Made by a program: the position numbers and the translations under genes
DNA from: Nonomuraea cavernae
Lineage (GTDB): Bacteria > Actinomycetota > Actinomycetes > Streptosporangiales > Streptosporangiaceae
Direction: 5' to 3'
Length of the DNA stretch: 64,000 bases
Assembly: GCF_014646355.1 (NCBI RefSeq)
Contig: NZ_BMNH01000010.1
Coordinates: 153,888 to 217,887 of the forward strand
The notes under the pieces: model-generated
Told to the model about the DNA's origin: nothing
Database searches by the model: none
What the model saw: only the letters and a program-made list of their open reading frames with translations
Shown: positions 1-8,010 of the stretch, in pieces
How the letters are laid out: each line of letters starts with the position of its first letter
Numbering within the stretch: the first letter of the stretch is position 1

Positions 1-605
1 GGGATCGTCTGCATGGCGGCCAGCAGGATGATCGAGTTGTAGCCGGTCCAGCGCCAGTCGACCATCGTGGCGATGGCGATCCAGGAGGACCACTTCTCGT
101 TCTGCCAGGCGATCGGCTCGATGCCCACCAGGCCGAGGATCCAGTTGAACAAGCCGTAGTCGCGGCTGTAGAGCTGGCTGAAGATGACCGCCACGGCCAC
201 GACCGAAGTGATCATCGGCAGCAGCACGCCCAGGCGGAGCAGCAGCCGGCCCCTCAGGCGCTTGTTCAGCGCGTTGGCCAGCAGCAGGGCGAGGATCATC
301 TGGGGCACGGTGGCCAGCACGAACATGCCGATCGTGTTGAACACCGCGTTCCAGAACTCGGTGTCCGCGATCAGCTCGACGTAGTTGCCGAAGCCGGTGA
401 AGGTCCGCTGCCCGGCGAGCTCCGCGTCGTGCAGCGAGAGCCAGAAGGTGTAGATCAGGGGGAAGACCCCGAAAATTGCGAAAAGCAGGAAGTAGGGCGA
501 CACCAGGAGATAGGGCATGCCCTTGATGTCGAAGCGCGTCATTGGCCGTCTGGGTGCCGTCCGCTTGCCGGGCGCTTGTCGCGGTGGCGAGAGCTGGAGA
601 GTCAT
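1..605 (-). CDS. Sugar ABC transporter permease, CebF/MalF-type (partial)
   Basis: About 201 N-terminal residues are present; the C-terminus lies beyond the window edge. The protein is an inner-membrane permease of a carbohydrate ABC importer. After a basic cytoplasmic head it shows a first hydrophobic helix (YLLVSPYFLLFAIFGVFPLIY, minus its last residue here), then NAVFNTIGMFVLATVPQMIL and LGVLLPMITSVVAVAVIF, typical of binding-protein-dependent permeases. The sequence ends at LAAMQTIP, just where the EAA coupling loop should begin. ATG at 605 is the first start after the binding-protein gene, which lies 72 bp upstream on the same strand, so both belong to one operon. A second in-frame ATG exists at 542. 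The CebR-type operators upstream suggest a cello-oligosaccharide substrate; that is inference. Confidence 0.88.
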   Translation of the reverse strand, partial: MTLQLSPPRQAPGKRTAPRRPMTRFDIKGMPYLLVSPYFLLFAIFGVFPLIYTFWLSLHDAELAGQRTFTGFGNYVELIADTEFWNAVFNTIGMFVLATVPQMILALLLANALNKRLRGRLLLRLGVLLPMITSVVAVAVIFSQLYSRDYGLFNWILGLVGIEPIAWQNEKWSSWIAIATMVDWRWTGYNSIILLAAMQTI

Positions 606-677
606 GGAAGCCTTTCGAGCCAGGTCAGGAGGGTGGCGCCGGCGGAGGGAGCCGGCGCCACCCGGTCCAGGGGCGGG

Positions 678-2003
678 TCAGCCCGCTGCCTTGACGCCTG
701 CCGCGACGAACTTCGACCAGGCCTCGTCGTACTTGATCGCACCCTGGTCCATGCCCTCGAGCACCTTCTCCACGGAGGTCTTGACCTGGGCGTGCTTCTC
801 GCCGAGGAACACCGGGAGCAGGTCCTTCACCGAGGCCGAGAAGATCTCGCCGGTCGGCACGTCGTTGAAGTACTCGTTCTTGAGGCCGGAGACCTCAGGG
901 TCCTGCTGGGCCGGGATGGAGCTCGGGAACGCGCCCGCCTCCTTGAAGGCCGCGACGTGGCCCTCCTTGCCCGTCAGGTAGTTGAGCACCTCGGCGGCTT
1001 CCTTCGGGTGCTTGGTCTGCTTGGGCACCGCCAGCCAGGAGCCGCCCCAGTTGCCCGAGCCGCCCGGCACGGCAGCGACGTCCCAGTTGCCCTTGTTCGC
1101 CTCACCGGCCGCGCCGGAGATCACGCCGAGCATCCACGACGGGCAGCCCATGGTGGCGAAGTCGCCGCCCTTGATGGCCTTGTTCCACGGCGGGCTGAAC
1201 GCCTGCAGCTTGGCCGTCAGGCCTTCCTGGCTGAACTTCTGCACCCAGTCGAAGGCGGTCTTGACGGCCGGGTTGCTCTCGATGACCAGTTTGTTGCTCT
1301 TGTCGAAGTAGGACACGTTGCCGTTCTTCGGCGCCTCCTGCGACAGGATCACGTTGTAGATGGTGTTGGGGCCGTCCATCCACTTCGCGCCCGTGTCCGC
1401 GGCCGAGAACTTCTTGCCCGCCTCCAGATAGGCGTTCCAGTCCGGCCACAGCTTGCCGACCTCCTCACGCTCGGTCGGCAGGCCGGCCTTCTTGAACAGG
1501 TCCTTGCGGTAGCACATGGTCATGCCGCCGATGTCGGTGCCCAGCGCGAACAGCTTGCCGTCGGCGTTGACGCCCGACTCCCACTTGGCCGCGGGGAAGT
1601 CGGCCTTGCGGCTCTGCAGGCCGTACTCGCCGAGGTCGGTGAAGAACTGCGGGCGGGCGGCCATGAGGCCCATCGCGCCCTCGTCGATGCCGACCACGTC
1701 ACCTGCGCCTGCCCCCGCCTGGAGGCGCTGGAGGAGCTGCGGCAAGTAGACGTCCTCGAAGCGGTCGGTCAGGTTCTGGTACTTGATCTGGATGTTCGGG
1801 TGCTCGGCGTTCCACTTCTTGACCGCTTCGTCATAGCCGAAGTTCTCGCCGCCGCCGAAGGTGTGCACGTTGATGGTGACCGGCTCGGCGGCCGCGGCGC
1901 TGCTCTGTGACGCGGCCGGAGTGGAGCTGCCGCCGCACGCGGCGGTGACTGCCAGAGCGGTGAGCGCGACACCGGCTACTACAAAACGCTTGTGGTTCGT
2001 CAT
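678..2003 (-). CDS. Sugar ABC transporter substrate-binding lipoprotein (CebE-like)
   Basis: 441-residue extracytoplasmic solute-binding protein (family 1). The N-terminus is a lipoprotein signal: positive residues K5-R6, a hydrophobic stretch, then a lipobox ending at Cys23 (VTAAC). A Ser/Ala linker precedes the mature domain, which starts EPVTINVHTFGG and contains typical SBP1 motifs such as SQEGLTAKLQAF and TMGCPSWMLGV. ATG at 2003 is chosen over an upstream in-frame start because it opens directly into the signal peptide and has AGAGGGG just upstream. The permease gene follows in the same operon. Two perfect TGGGAGCGCTCCCA operators lie upstream, as in the Streptomyces cebEFG and Thermobifida CelR systems, so a cellobiose/cellotriose ligand is likely but not proven. 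Confidence 0.9.
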   Translation of the reverse strand: MTNHKRFVVAGVALTALAVTAACGGSSTPAASQSSAAAAEPVTINVHTFGGGENFGYDEAVKKWNAEHPNIQIKYQNLTDRFEDVYLPQLLQRLQAGAGAGDVVGIDEGAMGLMAARPQFFTDLGEYGLQSRKADFPAAKWESGVNADGKLFALGTDIGGMTMCYRKDLFKKAGLPTEREEVGKLWPDWNAYLEAGKKFSAADTGAKWMDGPNTIYNVILSQEAPKNGNVSYFDKSNKLVIESNPAVKTAFDWVQKFSQEGLTAKLQAFSPPWNKAIKGGDFATMGCPSWMLGVISGAAGEANKGNWDVAAVPGGSGNWGGSWLAVPKQTKHPKEAAEVLNYLTGKEGHVAAFKEAGAFPSSIPAQQDPEVSGLKNEYFNDVPTGEIFSASVKDLLPVFLGEKHAQVKTSVEKVLEGMDQGAIKYDEAWSKFVAAGVKAAG

Positions 2004-2072
2004 TCCGTACCCCTCTTGGGTGTGGCTGTGGGAGGTGCGTCGCGGCTTGCCGCCGCGGGTGGGAGAAATCCT

Positions 2073-2086
2073 TGGGAGCGCTCCCA
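2073..2086. promoter_or_regulatory. CebR/CelR-type operator, copy 1
   Basis: Perfect 14-bp palindrome TGGGAGCGCTCCCA, 70 bp upstream of the binding-protein start. It is identical to the operator described for the LacI-family repressors CebR (Streptomyces) and CelR (Thermobifida fusca), which release DNA on binding cellobiose. No cebR gene is seen beside it in this window. Confidence 0.8.
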
Positions 2087-2202
2087 CAAAGAGTGCCCGT
2101 ACGGCGTCCGGGCGTCAACGTCCCGAAACGGAACCGTTACCGATGAGGCGTTTTGACACCATGGAAACGGACTCTAGCTGCGAAACATCTCAAAAAGGTT
2201 GC

Positions 2203-2216
2203 TGGGAGCGCTCCCA
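2203..2216. promoter_or_regulatory. CebR/CelR-type operator, copy 2
   Basis: A second exact copy of TGGGAGCGCTCCCA, 130 bp from the first (centre to centre). It lies between the sugar operon promoter and the 3' end of the sigma factor gene. Two sites could allow looping or cooperative repression of the minus-strand importer operon. Confidence 0.75.
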
Positions 2217-2254
2217 TCCCATGGGCACCGTTTGTGCCCAACCCGGACAACTGC

Positions 2255-3496
2255 CTAGGAGCAGGCGCCGGCGCGGTCGAGCAGCAGCCTGCGCTCGCGC
2301 TCGTTGCGCGTCATCGAGGCCGCCCGCTCGAACTCCGCCCGCGCCTCGGCCAGGCGCCCCAGCCGGGCCAGCAGGTCGCCGCGCACACTCGGCAGCAGGT
2401 GGTAGCCCTTGAGCGACGGCTCGCCGGCGATCTGGTCGACCAGGTCCAGCCCGGCCGCCGGGCCGTAGGCCATGGCGAGCGCGACCGCCCGGTTCAGCTC
2501 CACGACGGGCGAGCGCGCGAGCGGCGCCAGCTCGTCGTACAGCGCGGTGATGCGCTCCCAGTCGGTGTCCTCGGGGGTGAGCGCCCGGGCGTGGCAGGCC
2601 GCGATGGCCGCCTGCAGTGTGTACGGGCCGCGCGGGCCGGCGAGCTCCTCGGCCCGGTCGAGGGCGGCCAGCCCGCGGCCGATGAGCAGGCGGTCCCAGA
2701 GCGCGCGGTCCTGGTCCATCAGCAGGATCGGCTCGCCGGACGGCCCGACGCGCGCCCGCGCCCGCGACGCCTGGATCTCCATCAGCGCGACCAGCCCGTG
2801 CACCTCGGCCTGCCGGGGCATCAGCCCGGCCAGCACCCGGCCGAGCCGCAGCGCGTCGTCGCACAGCGCGGGCCGCATCCAGTCGCCGCCCGCGGTGGCC
2901 GAGTAGCCCTCGTTGAAGACGAGATAGATCACCTCCAGCACCGAGGCCAGCCGCCCCGCGAGCTCGTCGCCCTGCGGCACCTCGAACGGGACCTTCCGGT
3001 CGGCCAGCGTTCGTTTGGCCCGGACGATCCGCTGCGCCACGGTGGACTCGGGCACCAGGAAGGCCCGGGCGATCTCGTCGGTCGTAAGCCCGCCGAGCAC
3101 CCGCAGCGTCATCGCCACCCGGGCCTCGGTCGACAGCACCGGATGGCAGGCGGTGAACACCAGCCGGAGCAGGTCGTCCTCGATCTCCTCGACGTCGGGG
3201 AGCTCGTCCTCGCCGTCGAGGTCGCGGCCGAGCTCGACCAGCTTGCGCTCGTAGCGTTCCTGGCGGCGCAGCAGGTCGACGGCGCGCCGCTTGGACACCG
3301 CCATGAGCCAGGCGCCCGGGTTGCGCGGCACGCCCGACTCCGGCCACTGCTCCAGCGCCGCGACCAGCGCGTCCTGCGCGAGCTCCTCGGCCAGGCCGAG
3401 GTCGCCGTGCACCATCCGGGCCAGCCCGGCGATGAGGCGGGCCGCCTCGATCCGCCACACCGCCTCGATCGCCTGGTGGGTCTCGGAAGCCGTCAC
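2255..3496 (-). CDS. ECF-family RNA polymerase sigma factor, ECF42 group
   Basis: 413-residue sigma factor with the long C-terminal extension typical of ECF42 (DUF6596 family). Region 2 is visible at residues about 25-80 (LAEELAQDALVAALEQW, then NPGAWLMAVSKRRAVDLLRR). Region 4 carries the helix-turn-helix LTTDEIARAFLVPESTVAQR. The extension includes FNEGYSATAGGDW and a helical, TPR-like tail. The GTG at 3496 is the first start that keeps region 2 intact; the open frame continues upstream only through low-complexity GC-rich DNA. The gene follows a YCII/DGPF-family gene on the same strand, the conserved partner of ECF42 sigma factors. No anti-sigma factor is seen, and in this group the C-terminal extension is thought to take over control. 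Confidence 0.88.
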   Translation of the reverse strand: MTASETHQAIEAVWRIEAARLIAGLARMVHGDLGLAEELAQDALVAALEQWPESGVPRNPGAWLMAVSKRRAVDLLRRQERYERKLVELGRDLDGEDELPDVEEIEDDLLRLVFTACHPVLSTEARVAMTLRVLGGLTTDEIARAFLVPESTVAQRIVRAKRTLADRKVPFEVPQGDELAGRLASVLEVIYLVFNEGYSATAGGDWMRPALCDDALRLGRVLAGLMPRQAEVHGLVALMEIQASRARARVGPSGEPILLMDQDRALWDRLLIGRGLAALDRAEELAGPRGPYTLQAAIAACHARALTPEDTDWERITALYDELAPLARSPVVELNRAVALAMAYGPAAGLDLVDQIAGEPSLKGYHLLPSVRGDLLARLGRLAEARAEFERAASMTRNERERRLLLDRAGACS

Positions 3497-3524
3497 CGGC
3501 CCATGAGAGCAGCCCCCGGGCCCG

Positions 3525-3588
3525 CCCGCAACCGCGCCCGCGACGCGCCCGTCCGGCCCGCAACCGCGCCCGCGACGCGCCCGTCCGG
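3525..3588. repeat. Perfect 32-bp tandem duplication
   Basis: Two identical 32-bp units (3525-3556 and 3557-3588), beginning CCCGCAACCGCGCCCGCGAC, lie in the 170-bp spacer between the YCII gene and the sigma factor gene. They are purely GC-rich and look like a recent slippage product. Confidence 0.85.
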
Positions 3589-3666
3589 CCCGGAATCTCG
3601 TGCCGGGCCGCGATCTCGAGACGGCCCGCGGGCCCGCCACCGGCCAGGCGTGGCGGGGCGACAGGA

Positions 3667-4104
3667 TCAAGCGCCTTCGTGGCCCTCCAGGGACCCGCGC
3701 AGGGCGCGCTCGCGCTCGGCGGTCTCGGGCGACATCGACTCGGGCGGCAGGTCGGTCGGGTCGAACACCTGCCACACGTGCAGGCCGACGCCGTCGCGCC
3801 CGGCCGGGACGGGGACCCGCATCGCCCATTCGAGGGCCTCCTCGCGCGACTTGACCTGGATCAGCCAGAAGCCGGCGATGAGCTCCTTGGCCTCGGTGAA
3901 CGGCCCGTCGAGCACGGTCGCCCTGCCCCCGCTGTAGGCGATGCGGGCACCGTGCGAGCTGGGGTAGAGCCCCTCGGCGGCCAGCAGGACCCCGGCCTTG
4001 ACCAGCGACTCGTTGTACGCGGTCATCGCGTCCACCAGCTCCTGGCTGGGCATGACGCCGGCCTCGGTCTCCTCGTTGCCCCTGCCAACGATCATGAACT
4101 TCAC
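3667..4104 (-). CDS. YCII-related (DGPF) domain protein
   Basis: 145-residue small cytoplasmic protein of the YCII/DGPF family. It carries the signature LDGPFTEAKELIAGFWLIQV in the middle and an N-terminal beta strand, VKFMIV. The GTG at 4104 is preceded by AAGGAGG at 8-nt spacing, which decides against the longer upstream frame. It lies directly upstream of the ECF42 sigma gene, a conserved pairing. YCII proteins have a ferredoxin-like fold, and the ECF42-associated members are proposed to act in stress signalling; the precise function is unknown. Confidence 0.88.
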   Translation of the reverse strand: MKFMIVGRGNEETEAGVMPSQELVDAMTAYNESLVKAGVLLAAEGLYPSSHGARIAYSGGRATVLDGPFTEAKELIAGFWLIQVKSREEALEWAMRVPVPAGRDGVGLHVWQVFDPTDLPPESMSPETAERERALRGSLEGHEGA

Positions 4105-4214
4105 GACGCCGACCTCCTTCGTCCGTTGCCGGGGCCCCGGCCGGACCCCGCGCTCACCAACGCGTCGAACTCCGTGCCCGCGAATCGACACGTCCCGCCA
4201 GATTGTTCCGGAAA

Positions 4215-4259
4215 CCGGCGAGCGCGCACCCGAGGGGGAGTGGGGCGCGCGCTCGCCGG
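4215..4259 (-). terminator. Putative hairpin terminator of CHAP gene
   Basis: 13-bp perfect inverted repeat (CCGGCGAGCGCGC at 4215-4227, complement at 4247-4259) immediately after the stop of the CHAP hydrolase. There is no U-tract, which is usual in high-GC actinobacteria. Confidence 0.55.
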
Positions 4260-4281
4260 AAGGGGGAGGCGGAAAGGAGGG

Positions 4282-4944
4282 TCAGGCCGCGTACGACGGG
4301 TAGCCGTAGCCGACGACCTGCCACTTGGGCCGGACCCGCTCCTCGACCTTGCCGTTGCCGGTGTTGCCCTCGATGGTGGTCAGCGTGCCGTTGCCGTTGT
4401 CCTTGACGACGAAGCCCACGTGGTTGATCGAGCCGATGCTCTTGCTGCCGCTCCAGGCGAAGAAGACGACGGCGCCGGGCTCGGGGGTGGTGCCCCAGCG
4501 GCCCTGGTCGGCGAACCACTGGGCGTGCGTCACGGTGTAGGCGTCCCAGCCGATCTGGGACCGGGCGCCGGCGTTCTCGCCGACCCAGGAGACGAACATC
4601 GCGCACCAGGCGGCGTTGAGGTAGGCGGCCCGGTTGCCGCCGTCACGGGCGATCGTCTCGGCGGCGCGCTGCGAGCCCGCGTACCACTTCTGGAACTTGG
4701 TGCCTCCCCCGTAGGCGTTCTCCGAGATGCCGATCTGGGACCTGGCCAGGGCGAGCACCTGATCCGCCGTCACGCTGACCACGTCGGCCTTGGCCGGGGT
4801 CTCCGCGCCGGCGCCCGCGTGCTGGGGGGTGTCGGCGGCGGCGGGGGCGACGACGCCGAAGGCCGCGGTGGCGGTGAGGGTGACGCCCAGGGCGGCGCGG
4901 GCGGCGTGGCGCCTGAGGGCATGGGAAAGACGACTGACGGCCAT
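4282..4944 (-). CDS. Secreted CHAP-domain peptidoglycan hydrolase
   Basis: 220-residue exported protein. A signal peptide with basic SRLSHALRRHAAR, a hydrophobic core and an APAAADT cleavage region is followed by a CHAP domain. The domain holds the catalytic cysteine in AAWCAMFVSWV, the histidine in SINHVGFVV and an acidic/polar residue in TIEGNTGNG. CHAP enzymes are amidases or endopeptidases acting on peptidoglycan outside the cell. ATG at 4944 has GAGGAG upstream; an earlier in-frame ATG at 4968 lies inside the riboswitch 3' edge and is unlikely. The preceding c-di-AMP riboswitch fits the known actinobacterial control of cell-wall hydrolases. The gene is monocistronic, with its own terminator. 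Confidence 0.9.
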   Translation of the reverse strand: MAVSRLSHALRRHAARAALGVTLTATAAFGVVAPAAADTPQHAGAGAETPAKADVVSVTADQVLALARSQIGISENAYGGGTKFQKWYAGSQRAAETIARDGGNRAAYLNAAWCAMFVSWVGENAGARSQIGWDAYTVTHAQWFADQGRWGTTPEPGAVVFFAWSGSKSIGSINHVGFVVKDNGNGTLTTIEGNTGNGKVEERVRPKWQVVGYGYPSYAA

Positions 4945-4967
4945 CGGTGGGGGACTCCTCGCTTCCA

Positions 4968-5104
4968 TACCGCTTACCGAGTTAGCTGACGGGTTCGGAC
5001 GTGGAAGCTGCCCTACGGCACGATGTGCCGATTCACCCCAATGAGACCTGGGTCCCCGGTTCCGCGAGAGGCGGATTCAGCGGTCGCAGGTAGATCCTGC
5101 GATG
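4968..5104 (-). promoter_or_regulatory. Cyclic di-AMP riboswitch (ydaO-yuaA class)
   Basis: Read on the minus strand, the 5' UTR of the CHAP gene contains the conserved ydaO blocks in order: a closing stem CGCAGG...CCTGCG, CGCTGAATCCG, CGGAACCGGGGACCCA, TTGGGGTGAATCGG, GTAGGGCAGC and the 3' block CCCGTCAGCTAACTCGGTAA. The arrangement and spacing match the class that binds two c-di-AMP molecules and normally switches expression off. In actinobacteria the class typically precedes cell-wall hydrolase and resuscitation genes, as here. The element ends about 20 nt before the chosen start codon. Confidence 0.9.
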
Positions 5105-5164
5105 TTCTTGTCGATGGAACGGCAACGAACCGATAAACCGGACGTATGCCGCGAATGCCCCATA

Positions 5165-5193
5165 AGGTAATACAACGGGCAAGAGGATGACAA
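5165..5193 (-). promoter_or_regulatory. Candidate -35/-10 promoter for riboswitch-CHAP transcript
   Basis: On the minus strand, TTGTCA (5193-5188) and TTACCT (5170-5165) are separated by 17 nt. The start point would lie about 50 nt before the riboswitch. This is pattern matching only. Confidence 0.35.
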
Positions 5194-5211
5194 GGTGGGC
5201 AACTGTCCTGG

Positions 5212-6165
5212 TCAGGAAAGTTGTCGGCGAGCCGCCGCGAGCAGCCCCATCATGGCGAGGCTCTCGTCAAGGGGCATGATCGCGCTCTCGGTCCGCCCGG
5301 CGGTCAGCGCGTCGCGCACCTCGCGCACCTCGCCGGCGTATCCGTTGTCCTCGGGAGCGAGCTCGTACGTCTCCGGTTCGATCGACGGCCCGCTCAGGGT
5401 CATCCGTCGCGGCGCCCAGAACGGCGCCTCGATGTCGGCCCGCATCCCGGTGCCGACCACGTACGCGCTGTTGGGCAGGGCACCCAGTAACGAGACCTCC
5501 ACCAGCGCCCGCCTGCCGCCCGGGTAGAGGAGCACGCCCGCCGCCTCCGCGTCCACGCCCGACGGCGCCAGCGACCCCGTCATCCGCAGCTCCGGCGGCG
5601 TCCCCAGGAGCAGCTGAGCCAGCCCGAACGGGTAGATCCCGAGGTCGAGCAGTGCCCCGCCGCCGAGTTCCGGAGCCCAGAGCCGATGCAGCGGGTCGTA
5701 CGGCGAAGCGAATCCGAAGCTGGCGTGCACGGAGCGCAGGTCACCGAAGCGCGGATCGGCCGCCAGCCGCTGGATCAGCGGGTTGAACCGCATCCACATG
5801 GCCTCCATCAGGAAGACGCCGGCCTCGCGGGCCAGCCGCACCATCCGCTCGGCGTCGGCGAGCGAGGCGGCCAGGGGCTTCTCGCACAGCACCGCCTTGC
5901 CCGCGGCGATCGCCGCCTCGGCCACCTCCAGGTGCTGGGCGTGCGGCGTCGCCACGTAGACGGCGTCCACGGCGGGATCGGCGCACAGCGCGGCGTACGA
6001 GCCGTGGGCCGACTCGGCGCCCAGTGTCGCGGCCAGCGCGCGTGCCCGGCCGAGGTCGCGCGAGCCCACGGCCGCCACCCGCATCCCCGGCTCCGCCGCG
6101 ATGACCGCCCCTACGGTCCTGGCGATGCCGCCGGTCGCCGCGATTCCCCATGAAAGATCCCTCAT
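5212..6165 (-). CDS. Gfo/Idh/MocA-family NAD(P)-dependent oxidoreductase
   Basis: 317 residues. The N-terminal Rossmann fold reads WGIAATGGIARTV, a variant of the usual GxGxxA. It is followed by VYVATPHAQHLEVAEAAIAAGK and the family hallmark CEKPLA with its catalytic-site lysine. The C-terminal alpha/beta domain contains EAMWMRFNP and GGGALLDLGIYP, closest in pattern to the dihydrodiol dehydrogenase/anhydrofructose-type branch. It likely oxidises or reduces a sugar or cyclic polyol; the substrate cannot be read. It starts 18 bp after the aldo/keto reductase stop on the same strand and has no clear ribosome site, so it is probably translated by coupling. Confidence 0.88.
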   Translation of the reverse strand: MRDLSWGIAATGGIARTVGAVIAAEPGMRVAAVGSRDLGRARALAATLGAESAHGSYAALCADPAVDAVYVATPHAQHLEVAEAAIAAGKAVLCEKPLAASLADAERMVRLAREAGVFLMEAMWMRFNPLIQRLAADPRFGDLRSVHASFGFASPYDPLHRLWAPELGGGALLDLGIYPFGLAQLLLGTPPELRMTGSLAPSGVDAEAAGVLLYPGGRRALVEVSLLGALPNSAYVVGTGMRADIEAPFWAPRRMTLSGPSIEPETYELAPEDNGYAGEVREVRDALTAGRTESAIMPLDESLAMMGLLAAARRQLS

Positions 6166-6183
6166 AAGGAGGGATCGTAATCT

Positions 6184-7005
6184 TTACCCCCCGTTGAACT
6201 GATCCGGGTCGGGTCCGAGCCGTTTCCCGATGTTCATCGCCCCGATGGCCGCGACGTCCTCTTGATCGAGGACGAAGTCGAAGACGCCGAAATTCTCCTT
6301 GATCCGCGACGGCGTGACCGACTTGGGGATCGCCACGTTGCCCAGCTGGATGTGCCAGCGGAGCACGATCTGCGCCGGAGTGCGGTTGTGCTTGTCCGAC
6401 AGCACCCGCAGCGCGCGGTCCTCCAGCAGCCCCCGGCCCTGCCCGAGCGGGCTCCATGCCTCGGTGAGGATGCCGTTGGCCTCATGGAACGCCCGCAGCT
6501 CGCGCTGCTGCAGGTAGGGGTGGAGCTCGATCTGGTTGATCGACGGCGCGATGTCGGCCTCGTCCAGCAGTCTGGTGAGCGTCTCCACGGTGAAGTTGGA
6601 GACGCCGATGGCCTTGGCCCGGCCGTCGCGGTAGATCTTCTCCAGCCCCCGCCAGGCCCGCAGGTAGGTGTCGCGGGCCGGCGTCGGCCAGTGGATGAGA
6701 TAGAGGTCGACGTAGTCGAGGCCGAGGCGGGCCAGGCTCTCCTCGAACGCCTCCTCCGGACGCTCGTGGTCGGTGTTCCACAGCTTGGTGGTGACGAACA
6801 GCTTGGCGCGCGGGATCCCCGAGGCGCGCACGGCCCGGCCCACGCCGGCTTCGTTCTGGTAGAGCGTCGCCGTGTCGATGTGGCGGTAGCCGACCTCGAG
6901 CGCGGTCTCCACCGACCGCTCGGCCTCGTCGTCGGGCACCCGCCAGACGCCGAACCCGATCTGCGGGATCTGGACGCCGTCCGTGTTGAGCAAGAGCGAG
7001 TTCAT
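6184..7005 (-). CDS. Aldo/keto reductase (2,5-diketo-D-gluconate reductase type)
   Basis: 273-residue (beta/alpha)8 NADPH-dependent oxidoreductase. The catalytic tetrad is visible: Asp44 and Tyr49 in HIDTATLYQNE, Lys74 in VTTKLWNT and His105 in LYLIHWP. The C-terminal cofactor segment is IPKSVTPSRIKENF. The start is uncertain between ATG 7005 and an in-frame GTG at 7020; 7005 aligns better with the usual family N-terminus (LNTDGVQIPQIGFGVW). It is the first gene of a two-gene unit with the Gfo/Idh oxidoreductase, suggesting a shared sugar or polyol substrate. Confidence 0.9.
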   Translation of the reverse strand: MNSLLLNTDGVQIPQIGFGVWRVPDDEAERSVETALEVGYRHIDTATLYQNEAGVGRAVRASGIPRAKLFVTTKLWNTDHERPEEAFEESLARLGLDYVDLYLIHWPTPARDTYLRAWRGLEKIYRDGRAKAIGVSNFTVETLTRLLDEADIAPSINQIELHPYLQQRELRAFHEANGILTEAWSPLGQGRGLLEDRALRVLSDKHNRTPAQIVLRWHIQLGNVAIPKSVTPSRIKENFGVFDFVLDQEDVAAIGAMNIGKRLGPDPDQFNGG

Positions 7006-7051
7006 ACTCTCATTCTTCACGTGACGTTCCGTGCCGCTCGAGGCGGGCGGG

Positions 7052-7876
7052 CTAGGGTTTGCGGCCGATGCCGGCCAGGCCCAGGCGGGCGAAGTCCTCG
7101 TCGAGGAACATCGTCGCCTCGACGTCCGGGTCGGCGAACGGCCACACCACCTCGGGGCCGAGGCCGGTGGCCAGGCCCGGGGGGATCAGCTCGAAGTCTC
7201 CGAAGAAGGACGCGACCTCCTCGTAGGAGCGCGGGCAGAACGGCGTGTTGGCCTGCCGGTAGAACTCGCTGATCCGCTGGGTCACCGCCGGAGCCGCGTC
7301 GCCGGCCACGTGCGTGACCGCCAGGTAGCTGCCGGGAGCCAGCACGTCGCGGTAGGCGGCCACGAACCCCTGCGGGTCGTCCTCGTCGGGCACCAGGTGC
7401 AGCAGGAACATCATCAGCACGGCCACCGGCTGGTCGAAGTCCAGCAACGCCTTGACCTCGGGCTGCGCCAGCACCTCGGCCGGCCGCCGGACATCGGCCT
7501 CCACCATCGCCACCCGGGACGGGTCGGCCAGCAGCGCCCTGCCGTGCGCGGCCACCACCGGGTCGTTGTCGACATAGACCACGCGGGCGTCCGGGTTGAA
7601 CCGGTTGGCCACCTCGTGCACGTTCTCCTGGGCGGGGAGCCCGGAGCCCAGGTCGAGGAACTGGGTGATGCCCTGCTCGCACAGGTACTGGACCACCCGG
7701 CCGATCAGCGCGCGGTTCTGCTTGGTGCCCTCGCGGATCTCCGGCATCACGCTCAGCACCAGCTCGGCCAGATCCCGGTCGGCCTTGAAGTTGTCCTTGC
7801 CGCCGAGGAAGAAGTCATACATACGTGCCGCGTTCGGGATGTGGGGGTCGACACCCTGCGGGGCTTGCTCCGTCAT
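7052..7876 (-). CDS. SAM-dependent methyltransferase, PF04672 (DUF574) family
   Basis: 274-residue cytoplasmic protein of an actinobacteria-specific methyltransferase family. The N-terminus has the family hallmark PHIPNAARMYDFFLGGKDNF. The SAM site follows: FLDLGSGLP (motif I), VVYVDNDP (motif II) and MVEADVRRP. ATG 7876 begins exactly at this conserved segment, although the open frame runs far upstream antisense to the glucosidase gene. These proteins are abundant in Streptomyces and Streptosporangiaceae; their substrates are unknown. No obvious operon partner. Confidence 0.9.
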   Translation of the reverse strand: MTEQAPQGVDPHIPNAARMYDFFLGGKDNFKADRDLAELVLSVMPEIREGTKQNRALIGRVVQYLCEQGITQFLDLGSGLPAQENVHEVANRFNPDARVVYVDNDPVVAAHGRALLADPSRVAMVEADVRRPAEVLAQPEVKALLDFDQPVAVLMMFLLHLVPDEDDPQGFVAAYRDVLAPGSYLAVTHVAGDAAPAVTQRISEFYRQANTPFCPRSYEEVASFFGDFELIPPGLATGLGPEVVWPFADPDVEATMFLDEDFARLGLAGIGRKP

Positions 7877-8010
7877 GTATCCATGATCCCTGACATGAGG
7901 GAGTATTTTCCGCCTTTCATCGATCACTATTCGCAAACGGACGATGAATCGCGCGTCGTCGGCACGGCCACCGCGCCGTCGTGGAGCGGCGGCCGTACCG
8001 GCGATTTTTG

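Noticed and set aside
429..1910. 493-codon plus-strand frame opposite the binding-protein gene
   Set aside because: High-GC shadow: Arg/His/Leu/Gly/Val-rich without domains, antisense to a clear lipoprotein gene.
2153..3937. 594-codon plus-strand frame across the sigma factor region
   Set aside because: Shadow of the ECF42 and YCII genes; composition dominated by Arg, Pro, Gln and Gly.
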